Virus record (IMG/VR): IMGVR_UViG_3300042564_000781 | Span: 1-64,000 of that record | Length of the DNA: 64,000 bases | From: a virus | Strand: one strand, 5' to 3' | Part shown: piece by piece, positions 1 to 12,300 of the stretch | Layout: every line of letters starts with the position of its first letter | Position numbering within the stretch: position 1 is the stretch's first letter | Notes under the pieces: generated by a model | Seen by the model: only the letters and a program-made list of their open reading frames with translations | What the model was told of the DNA's origin: nothing | The model's database searches: none | Position numbers and translations under genes: made by a program

Positions 1-364
1 CAGTATAGTTTGTGCCCGTTACATGTCGAGTTTCGATCTTGTTTCTTACAGGATCTAAATTGGTCACTGAGCGATCATCTATTACTTTGCTGTAGGTTTC
101 ACTGTATAATGTAGCACTTGTACCTGTTGAATTTGGCGTTAAGTAGGTAATAATGCCTGTAGGGTCTACAGTTGTGCCACCGTTGCCAAAGGCAATTTCA
201 TAGATAAATCCTTGCCCAGCGTTAGCAATACTCTCTGCCAACGCAACGCTCATATTTTCGTAGTGTATAGCATTACGTTTATTAATGAAAACCTCTTGGG
301 TTTTAGGGTCATAAATTTTAATATGTCCCTCTATGTGAATTCCTGATAAGTCTTTACCTTGCAT
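1..364 (-). CDS. Structural protein in gp8 position, partial (3' end outside window)
   Basis: The N-terminal 121 codons are present; the gene runs off the left edge. The protein begins MQGKDLSGIHIEGHIKIYD and continues through an open frame with no stop. The ATG is preceded by GAGAGATCA as a weak ribosome site, and a late-promoter-like GATAAATA overlaps the stop of the upstream giant gene. It sits directly downstream of gp6 and the giant protein, the place gp8 has in T4 (order 6-7-8), so a baseplate or tail role is likely. I do not recognise the family from sequence; the gp8 idea rests on position only. Confidence 0.7.
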   Translation of the reverse strand, partial: MQGKDLSGIHIEGHIKIYDPKTQEVFINKRNAIHYENMSVALAESIANAGQGFIYEIAFGNGGTTVDPTGIITYLTPNSTGTSATLYSETYSKVIDDRSVTNLDPVRNKIETRHVTGTNYT

Positions 365-384
365 ATTGATCTCTCATTGTTTAT

Positions 385-392
385 TATTTATC
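385..392 (-). promoter_or_regulatory. T4-type late promoter candidate (GATAAATA)
   Basis: On the minus strand GATAAATA, one base off the T4 late consensus TATAAATA, lies about 20 bases before the ATG at 364, leaving room for a short leader. It overlaps the stop codon of the giant gene. Confidence 0.45.
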
Positions 393-3300
393 GTGGCCAA
401 ACAGTTGTGTTTTCCTTCAAGAAATTAGCAATCTTATTATTAGATCTTGCTAAACTCTTACCTGGATCGTTCCACAATGTTAACTCTTTCTTGACAATAA
501 CCACCTTAGTGCCTTCGGCAGCAGCAGTTGTTAATGTAATTCCGTTAGTAGTTCCGTCTACACTAAACTCTGCAGGGAATGTGCTGTCGCCTTCGTCGCT
601 GTAAGGATAACCATTTGTTTCTTCAAACAAATCGTAATCTACTTTTTTCAACTTGTATCCATTGACAAAAACGTCAACTTCGTTTTCATTGGCAGGAATG
701 TACTGTAAGGTACCTAAGTTTGTAGTAACTCCATTGCTAATAATAGTATCGATAATAATTTTATCAGTATATGGGATTGTTTCTGTAGGGCCAATATCTT
801 GCACTGATTGTCCTGCTAGATGTACTAGCGGAGTTCCTGTTCCTAATGTGCCTCGGCGTAATTGTCCTAGTACATTGCCAACTTTAGTAAAGTACTCAAT
901 ACGTTCCCCGTTAATCTCAATAATACCCGGCAAGTTTAATGCTGGATTAGGTAACGAGAATACTGATCCGTCTGCTACTGTAATTTCAATATCTGATTGT
1001 GTTAGATTACTTGCTAGTACAGATGCTTTTTCTGCACGTAAACGTTTGTAATGTACACGATTTAGCATATCTTTAAATTGCATGAAACCAAATGTACTAC
1101 GAACCGTTTGATCAGAGAACAACATTACCTGTACTACATCAGTAGACTCTAAAGATTCTTTTAATCTAACAGTAATCCGATCATCATCAACAGCATAATC
1201 AACACTGTGCGTTAATAGTGTGCCATTTTTAATAATCCAAACAAAATCGTCAGACACTGCGGAACGACGTAGTGTAAAATATCCACCTAACTTATTTGTA
1301 AATTCATAGTAATCAGTTGTACCAGGAGTTAGTGTAGTTGACGGAATCATTATATCAGTAGTTCTGTCTATATCTAATAACATGTGATTGTAGAATGAAA
1401 TTATTTCAATGTTAGTACTTGCTGGATATACTGTAGAAAACTCAATAGTTCCTGCATCAGTTATTGCATAATCAAAATCTACGTTAATTACCACTGCTAA
1501 CTTAGCACCCTCTATGTATGACGATTGAGAAAGCTCAATTGTGATTCCTAATAAATCAACAATATATCCCACTCCAGGTGTTAGTGCATTAGAATCAGAG
1601 TATACTCGAATATCATTAGAGCTAATCGAATAAGTAGCAAATTTATGTGCAGGAATTGTATAAGATAACACATCATCGGCCATAGTAAAGTATATTACAG
1701 TCGACGGACGTAATATTTCTTGACCTTTACGTACAATAACATTTGTTTCGTAAGGTTGTAACTTGTTTCCTGGTAATACTTCAGAATTTAAATTATCTAA
1801 ATTGTAAATTGTAGCAGTTCCATTAGTAGTGATCATCTGACTCTTTACTACACTAGCAGTTTGCACAGTAGTTCCACTATCTATCATATAGTTAATAAGT
1901 GAGTCAGCTTCAACTGATGAACTAAATCGTATAGCAACTCTATCAGGACTGTCATATGTATTATCAGTTCTAAATAATTCATACGTGGGTACAATGCCAT
2001 TAACTAATACCGTCGAAGTTAGTTCACCTTCGATCCACGGAGCGCGGGTAACATATTCAGTAGTAGTACCGTCAGCAATGAAATGGTCCAAATCTAATAT
2101 GTTTTCACTATTAAAGCCTACGCTAATTATGCTAACTATAGAATCAACCAACGGCGCAGTGTCAAATATTACTGAGTTTGATGCCCAATCAATAGTATAT
2201 GCAGTTTGTTCAATTATTGCGTTTCCAACTTTAACAATTACTGCTCGATCAGTGGCAAAATATTGACCTATAATAAATGTATCAGTAACACCATTGCCTA
2301 CATAGTTTTTAAATAAGATGTTTGGGGCACCACCTTCTGGCCTATGATATACTTTAATAGCTAGTGCATCTGTTATATGGCCAGGAACAATCTCTTCTGG
2401 AGCATGACTAGTTGCAGGTGTAACAAAATCGTCGCCGTCAATGTTAATATCTGCCGGAGCGTATCCGGTTGCCGTTGTTAGTACTGAGCCGTTGAAAGCG
2501 CCACCTTGTAATTGTGTATCATAATCATTAGGTCTCGGAAGGATACTTCCGTCACTAGTACTCTTACGGAATATAACTTTGTCCTTATCGTTAATAGTTA
2601 AATTAGCACTAGGTAATGTAAATATTTCTGTTGTTCCGTCTCCGGGAATAGAAATCATTATTGCATCAGCATTAACGATTGTACCCTTTTCCCATTCAGA
2701 AGCCAAGAATGTTACAGACGAAGTTGCTACGTTAGACACATAATAATAGTCTTCATAAACTACTCGTGTTCCTACAATATATGCATATCCGCTTACCCAG
2801 TCGGGTGTACCATAATATAAATCATCAAGTCTAGTAGGAGCACCGTATGTGTATCCATATACAGTTCCGCCGGTGCCTAATACAACAGCCCTATCTAATG
2901 TTATTGAAAAAGTATCTTCAGAAATTACTTGACGAATTCGATATGTGCCAATGTAGTTTCCAGCTGTCACTCCTGCTATAGTAATAAACATATCAGCTGT
3001 AAATCCGTGTGGAGTAGCTGTAGTAATCCAAACAGACGTATCACTTAATGCAGATTCAGTTGCTGAACTAATATTAACAGTTGCAGTTGGGTTGTATCTA
3101 GAAATATAAACATTTAATAATTCTCCAACATTAGGAGCATAATTTAAATCATATGTATAGTCTCCTGCTCCTGCTGTGAATATTCTATCGTCATACGTTG
3201 GATCAAACCCGTCCCACTCATCCGTAAACCACGGAAGGGCGTCCCAACCACCAGTTGCTCCAAACCCGAGCCCTTGTAGTTGTACACCGTTATAGTCAAT

Positions 3301-6300
3301 CCCGTTCATTAGTTGAGCTAGATCTTTACCTAACATTCCACTCGTTGGCTCGTAGAAGAAATTAATTCTGTCAGCTGCCGACATATGCTCAAAGTTTTTC
3401 TCATAGGTAATTCTAATTGTTTCTCCCACGGTAGGTGCAGTATCTAGTGTTAACAATCCAGAATAACTTGTATATCCTTTGCTGGTAGATTTTTTAGTCG
3501 ATAACGTATATTCGCCACGTAAAATATCAATGCCAGTAACTCCGGGGGTGTCAGGATTTATTCCTGACGGGTATAACTTAATAGAGGCTGATCCTATTTC
3601 TATTCTTGGACTCCACTTTAACGCAAATTGTACACGTGAACCTGTGCCAAGTAATGTTTCAGTCTCAGTTTTTTCACTAATATAATAGTCTCTAGTTATT
3701 CTATCAAACTTAATAGCAATCTTATTTGCTCTAACTACTTCACTTTCAATAATTGCAATTGCAGTTGCTGCGGTGCCTGTCTCAGATAGTCCGCCATCTA
3801 GTGTAATAGTAGGTGCTTTAAGATAACGTGTACCCCCAGATATTAAATCAATCCTATTAACTTTGCCATTGGAAATATATGCTTTTGCAGATGCTCCTGT
3901 GCCAAATCCGCCTTCTATTTTAACTACCGGTTGATTAATATATCCATTGCCGCCGTTAAATATTTCTACAGACTGAATAGTAAATCCCACATGATCATTC
4001 CAGTGCTTCCACGGATATGTTAAAATGTCGCTTGATGATGCATCAATAGTGCCATTATTAGTAACTGTTACATTCATAGGGGTAACTGTTAGATTTTCAG
4101 TAACTAACGGAATTAAGTCAAAATCAGTTGTTGATTGTCTAGCATAATCTGTTTTATTATAAGAGCTAACATACTCTCTAATTTTTGTTCTATAAGGTTT
4201 TACTTCATTAATATAGTCTTCAAAATTAGACAAATTATCATTATTATATGTAACTTTTTCTTTTAACTCGCCTACATTATGAGTTGCTTTTACAAAGCTA
4301 GTCTTAAATGCCCAGTCAATAAAAATTTGCTCGTGCATTACATAACGCAGACTTGAAAAGAATAATTTTAAATACTCAACTCGAAGATCATCAACAAGAA
4401 TTTTATCTTTAATAGAATTAATAATAATTCTCAATTCAGCTGCTGCATAATTATCATATAAAGAAGCATCAAATAATTGATTATCAAATCCTACAGATGA
4501 GTTAACAAATGTATAAATGCTACTTGCAAATTGTATAGTTCCGGCCTGTCTACCAACAACTTTATAATTTTGTGTATAATCGATTGTTGTTAAATTATTG
4601 TATTTTTCTAATAATAGCCAGCCCCCGCTACCAATATTTTTTACCTTAACTATACTGCCATTGTTTGCAGACAATGTTACAAGATAGTATGTATTGTCAA
4701 CCAGATAATCAATTTTTGTAAACTGCGTATATCCTGTAGCATACCAATCAGCATAGTTCCAGAATTTTGTCACGTCATATGATTGGCTTCTTATACGATT
4801 CCAACTATTGTCTCTAGCAGTCCACTCATAGATACTCCATTTATCAAATGAACTAGTATCACTAGATACTAACACCGCATGAGGTCTTACTATTAACATA
4901 GTCTCGCTAAAATAGCCGCGGCCAGCGTTTTGTATAGTAACACTGACAATTCTACCAGCAGTATCTAATACTGGAAGTAGTACTGCTCCGATCCCCGAAC
5001 TTACAATTTTAATAAGTGGGGGATTTTTGTATCCATATCCTGGATTATCTATCAATATATCAGTTATAATTCCATTTTCAGTTACCGCAGTTAGTGCTGC
5101 TTGAACTAATGATGCAGTTCCGATAAATCGTAACTCAGTGTCGAAGTCAATAACAGTGTCCCACAATCCCGAAACTGTCGACGGGGCAGGTTCAGATAAC
5201 ATTAGACCACTTATATCAAAGTCATCAACAATTAAATTTTCCATTAGTATAGCATTAACTCTTTCTATATATTGTTTTAATGCTTCAACTCTATTAACAA
5301 ACATTCCCTGACGAGGTCTAAATTCTATTCCGTAACGATTTTTTACTGGAAGATTAGTATCAGGAATAACTCGATCGTTACTGTCTTTTCCAATTAAACT
5401 GTCTATCCATTTGTTTTCAATATTTTTAGGAATAGTTGTGTTCGGGTGTTCGCTTATAATTTTCCATTGACTGTGCATGTTAATGTCATGATTATCTATT
5501 AACCATGTCTGGAAGTTTAATACTATATCAGTACCTTCCAACAAATTAGCAAAATTGACTAAACTAAAACTATTTGCACCAGTGGGGGCAACACATGTGT
5601 ATCCGTATCCTATAGGATCAGATATTAGACTAGATATCTTTTCTGCTGATATTGTTCTACTAACAGAATTAGGTGTTATTTTTTTATTCTTGACCCAGAA
5701 ATAATATGTAGGAATTAATTTTTGACCAACAGTATCATATTTGTTTTTAATACTGTAGACAGTATCTCCATAAAGACTCGTACCGCTTATACCTGCGGCC
5801 AGGCCTTTAGTAGTATCAGCTAACTTGTCCCATTCGCTTGGTAGATATTTTGTTTCGACCCATTCGTAAATGTCAATGCTGGCAGTTTTATATAACTTGT
5901 TCCATGTAGTTGATCTATATACTACTTCACCGCCTTGATTGTCCATAAACTTAGCACGAGTTAAATTCCACCATAACATGCCTACTTGAGCAGTAGTCCA
6001 ATTTAAACCGCTATCAACGTTAACTGAACTAGTGCCTACAGAGTAAGTTGCTGGGTCAAAATATGTCTTGTATCGAATTTCTTGATCGGCCAATCCAGGA
6101 ATTTTTCCCTGTATTGGGTCAACTACGTCAAGGTATGATACAATAGTATTAGTTATTTTATTATATAGATATGCTTTTTTAACACTAGAGATATTTGGTC
6201 TCGGCTGTTCATACACTTTTAAAGTCCACGATTTTAACAACGGTGGTTTAACATATGAGAATACTGCTCCGGCAGAGCTGTTAAAATTAGGCGCTCCAAC

Positions 6301-9300
6301 TAAAATTGTATTATTACCTGCAGTGATTGATGCTCCGTAACTGACAGCAGTTGAGGTAACGCTTTCACCGTATAGAAATTTAGTACCGTAAAGATCATAA
6401 ATGTCAACTCGACTATCACCTGTAGCAAATACTACTAATGTAGTATCGTTGTTAGTAAACTGTACCGTTGTGCCAAATTGGTCGCCTATATCTTTAGTTA
6501 AACTTGTAATTGTTTGATACGGTGTGCTAGTATTGTCAGTATCGTATATGTAGACCGTGCCAATGTCACTACCAATGGCAATGTACTGAGAAGATTGAGC
6601 TATTGAAATACTTTCACCAAATCTGTCACTTGTTGCAGTGCCGGTAAATGTAGTCGACAATACATAGTTGCCCAACGTTAGAGTATATAATTTTACTTGA
6701 CCTTTATCTGAAACAGCACTTGGTACCGCTGCGGCAAACATGTTACCTGTTGCAGATATTGTAATATTTTCAACATCCGTTATTACTAACGGATTTACAT
6801 AATTAGACCAACTACTTGTTCCGGTAGCTTGATAAAAATATACAGCATCGGTTGCTGATACTGCTAGTATATAAGTATTATCTAATTTAGCAAATGCTAA
6901 CTTAGTTCCAAACAATTCATCAGCACTTGCATTCTGACTTATAATAGAATTAACAAAAGTATATCTATTACCTGCTGCTTTGTAATACAAAGAAACATAA
7001 CCTTGATTGGCATATCCGCTACTGTCAACATTACTTGCAGACGGGGACGCAATAGCTAACCACTTACCGTCTGCTGACAATGCAGTTTCAGCGCCAAATT
7101 CTTGACCGGCAACATCAGCTATAGACGGGTCAATTACGAGTGAATGAGTTTGAATCCATTTATATAATTGCGTAGTATTAGCATTGTATGTCGCTGAAAT
7201 GTTCTGTCTTTCTAATATAATTACCTGGTCAGCATCTGTAACAACTGCGGTGGTACCAACTTGAGATACTGTTACTTTTTTACCAAAGTTTAATCCAGTA
7301 AGATCAGGAATAGTACTAAGATCTATATTAAAAGAATTATATACTGAGTTATTTTCATAAACTCCCCAAGTGCCGTTACCAGAATCTTTAGTCCATAGTA
7401 ATTCATTAGGTTTAATACTAGTTGGCAAATTATCGTTTGCATTATCGATTGTATCAAACAAACAAGGAACAAACTGATACAATACTATTCCTGGTGGTTC
7501 TGGTAACGGTTCCCAACCTGTTGCTACTGTGCGAATAACAATCTTCCGCGGTGTTGAAGCGTCTGGCGTTCCGCCAACTCGTTCTATACCAACTGAGTAC
7601 ACTGTGTAAAATCCATCTTTTGGAATAGCAACATTTGTAAGACCTACTATGTCGCCAACAATTACGTTAGGGATTGTATTACAGGTAAGAACTACCTCTC
7701 CAAGTTTACTAGTAGAATTATAAAAGTATTCTGCTTTAGTTACAGTGAATAAACTTTGAGTAAATCTGTATACATTCCACTTTTCGCTAAAGCTATTTAA
7801 TTTATTTTCAAATGCGCACCATACATAATCACCTTCAGTAAAGGTACTAATATCATTTTGTAATGCATCGGCTAATGTGTCAACACTTAGCAATACATCT
7901 TCATATCTAACAAATCCAGGAGTACGCAGATACTGTTTAGTGCCTGTTACTGACCATATATCGTTATTATATCCTAACGGTTTAATGTACACATCCAACG
8001 GACGTTGTCTGTAGATAAAATCAACTACTGTGGAATCAACAGTTGATACTAGCTCTACAGGTTGAGGATTTATTTTAAATTGTGATTCATCTAAAATAAA
8101 TTCAGTTTCATTGAACGCAGTAACAGCGCCGTATGATCCCACACGGACTGCCCATTCTTCATTGAATGTCAAACTCTCTACGCCATCAGCACTTAGCACA
8201 TCAAATAATTTATTGAGAACATTTTGTGTGCCTTTTTCAATAATCATACCTTGATAGAATTTATATTGACTCACATCGTCTTTGATAATATTTTCAAGGT
8301 ACTGACGTTTCTGATATCCAATTAAATGCTGTGCAAATTTCTGTTGCTCTGCATCAAAATTATCAGTATCAAGGTCGTAGAAATCAGTAAACTGTTCTGA
8401 TCGATAGTCCCAGTTAGCTGACATTTTTGCTGTAGGTTTTTCAGCAAGTAAGGACCAGTCTGCGGCATTGAACTTTTGTACACCTGGCAAAGTTGATAGT
8501 GCAGAATAATAAAATTCTTTATACTTTACAATGTCACCTAGTTTATAATCAGTCCATGGTGTCCAGTCATATATTCTAGCTTGATCAAAAATAAATCCTG
8601 GGATGTTAAAACCGCCCTTCCAACCTTGGCTGAGATATCCAATAACTTTAATACGTTCCTGACGATATCCGGGTTCAAGGTCATAGATAACATCATTAAA
8701 CAATGTTCTATTGTCTAAGATCATCACATGTTCTTTTTGTATCAGATAAAATACAGCGCCATATATTCCATGGGTAGTACTTGTAGGAGTTAGTGAGAAT
8801 GAATTCTCATCATCATTTCGATAGGTATTAGTAAACTCAGGTTCTAATTTTTGTCCGTCTACTCTAAATATCTTATATCCATAAAACGGATCTAGTAGAT
8901 CGTTAACCACACTGTTATTAGTAGATAGAGTTATTCTATTTGCTGCTGGGCTTACAGAAAGTACTGCTCCGGCTCCCCAATTCTGAGTTGTCCAAAACAT
9001 AAATTCTTTTACTGCGGTTTCCCAGTTGGTAATAGCTTTTAATGTAGTGTTAAAGTCATCAAATACAAATCCTTGATTTGATAGGTATGCGCCGTAGCCT
9101 TGCAAGAAATCTACTACTTCTTGGACAGTTGCTAACTTTGTTCCGTATCCTAAGGTCAATGTTAGGGTAGTATCCCATGACTTCCTAATGTTAGCATCAC
9201 GGCCGCCGCTAACAGGCAATTCTGCAAGTCTAGAAAATAATGCAGCGTCAAACGTATCTGTAGAGGTATGTGTAACATTTACTCGATAATATCGATTACC

Positions 9301-12300
9301 GTAATAAACAATACCGCCGGCAACATAACGTTTACCAGCTGTCCATACAATATAACTTTCTGATATTCCGCCAACGTTGATAGTTCTAGCAGATTCTAAC
9401 CACGGGTAGTAATTAAAATACGGTTGCTCGTTATAATATCCAGTGATTTCAAAACCATCAACATGTTTGGTAATAACTACTCCGCTGTATACTACTTTTT
9501 TAACTGCTGACGAGGTGTTTAAGAAAACAGTATAATTTTCTTCAGGAATAAAAATACTACCAGTACTAGTGGGACTCTTACTATCTAATAATAACTTAAA
9601 TTTATTCTTTGCAGTAAATCCGCCTAACTTAACTCCGAGATTGTTAGTTAGTGTATCTAAATCAGTCTGGTACTGGCTAATCAACACGGTTGTATCATTA
9701 GTCAAATAGTCAATGATGTAGTTGATCAATCCCGATGTTGAAACTCGTTGGGTACTTGCAGAAGTTGATGGTAATACAATATCAGCAAGCCTAATACGTA
9801 AACCAGTTTCAGAATAGACTAATTGATTACTAAGATTGCGTACAATACGGCTTCTATCTAAACATGTTCCCAGAACTCGATTAGGTTGCATTAGTAATGC
9901 TGCTTGGATAATTGCAAAAGGATAATGTCCCGAGCGGCGCCATGCAGACTCAACTGGGCCAACGTCGCCGAATGTATAATAACCTTCTGCAGTTGGTTTA
10001 ATGGGACCGTTTACAAAATTAGCGTTGACTGGGTCTTGCAAGTCGCCATTCTCGTCCACAGGCACTCCGTGAGCTAGGATAGACTTTGCAAATTTTTCCA
10101 AACGTCTAATAGGCTGGCCAGGTTCTCTAACTATACCTTGACGAAGGTCATCCCACATGATTAAATTGTCACTGGTGTAAGGTACTGGTCCGTAGACTTC
10201 TTGCCACCACGCTGGTGGTAGACTAAATCCTAAACATTCCCATGGGTGTGTATGTGGGCGGTCAGTATCTAATAACCAACGATATATACCTCTCCAGTAC
10301 GCTGGAACAGGATATCCATTAGGGGAATAATTTCCGCGGTAGTTAAACGTAAATGGATCTAATCTGTTCCACCATTCAACGTTCTGTTTAGTAAAATCTT
10401 GTCCAACATTGCTGGTCCATTGATAAAAGAATGTGCCAAGGATAGCTTCGTATTCGTCTTTTGAATATACAGTTGGTCTATCATATCCTGGAATGTAATC
10501 ATAGATATTAAATATATTAGGATTATATTGTACTTTGATATTGTTGAAAATACGCTTTTCTAATTCTAAGATTAGGTCATCGCGATAGTCGCCAAATGCA
10601 ATAGTTATACTACCATCGTGTCCTTGAATAACTTCCGTTGGTTCAGCATAGGTAGTGTCTACAAATTTTGAAGGAACAAACTTAGGATATAGGCCTAGTT
10701 TAGTAGGGGTAGCAGGACAGAATGACCCGTCAGTACTTTCGTACTCTACTGCCATGATAATATCACCATCAGTAAGGTCAGTTAGTATTTCAAAGAATAC
10801 ATCTGTACCAAATATGTAATCTTGGCCTTCTACTAACTGCACATCATTTAGGTAAAGATTGACTGCTTTATTTGATAGGGCAGTTAAATTAAATGCCGTG
10901 TTTAATGGATATATTTTTGTACGAGCATCAAGTACTGTATATTCAAATATATTAGACGCGGCATATCCAAACATATCTGATAGGTAGTAAGGACGTGATG
11001 TAGATTTATCTTTTGCTAATTCTGCTAGTACATAGTCAACATGGCGTCTTGGATCTGTGTCGATTCCTGAACTAGTTGCTGTTACAATAAAGGCTCTTTT
11101 AAATTTACTGTAATCATCTCGTGCTTGTGCTAGTGCCTTAAACACATTTGCAGTTGGAGTGCCGAGGTGGTATAAACTTAAATTTACAGGGCCGGCATGT
11201 TGAATAAATCGTGTACCATAGGGTGTAACATTTCCTATATCTCGCAAATTGCTAGTGCCAGGATAAGTGCCAACAAACGTAGTAATATTATCAATTATAG
11301 TATCAACATGATCAATTACTTGGCCTAATGTAAATTCTGATAAATTATTGTTTAACGGATTGTTTTGTAAATTAACTGGAATTTCATAATATCCATTGTT
11401 ATTTTTTTGTTGTGCAGAAAAACATTTTAATGTAACTACATCGGTCAGTGCAACATTAGTTTCTAGTAATATATATTTTCTAACACTATTTTCAGTAATA
11501 GTATAATTAGACCTAGGCTGTCTCTTCCCGTTAATATATACTCTAACTTCTAAATCAGCTAGATTATCTACACTTGAATATACGTCAACTGGAAAATTAT
11601 TAACTAGTCCACTTTCTTTAAAAGTTCTAATAATAGGCTGTAAATTTGATATTAGTGTAGTCTTCCATCCGTTAACATACTCGAAAGTAGTTAACCCCGA
11701 AATTGATTTTAAAAATCCAACATCAGTAGTCTGTGTAATAATATCAACTACATTTTTATATTTAAAAGTATCAGACAGCAGATTAAACTCAAAAGCAATG
11801 TCACCGATATTGTTTATATTTTGATAGGATAATGGAAATCCTAATTCGGTATCATTTGATCCGGTCCCTACTTTATACGAAAATAATTTAGTACCTGCAA
11901 ATGTTGTACCGTCATAGTCTAATGCGTTTCCGTAGCTGTCGCGGTCGGCGGCAAATACGTCAAACAATGGAGGTTGGTTGACTAATGTTTTCGTCTGGCC
12001 AATTTTCCATGTAGTTCCGGTGTACCAGTACATTAGTCCTTGATTTATAATTCCTTGCTCTACTAATACAGTTTCATTTACTAATGGAATACTGTCATCA
12101 GCTTCAACTAAATTAATTTGTTTACGATATCCGGAAAACACTTCTAATTTGTGTACGTCCGATCCTGTTGCGAATATATCAGCAACTACTGTTAAATTCT
12201 TGTCAGTGTATAATTTTATTTGTGTAGTATTAAGTACGAGCACATAGTAGGCTTTTCTGTTGATCAACCCAGAAATATCTATATTACCATTATTGAGATA

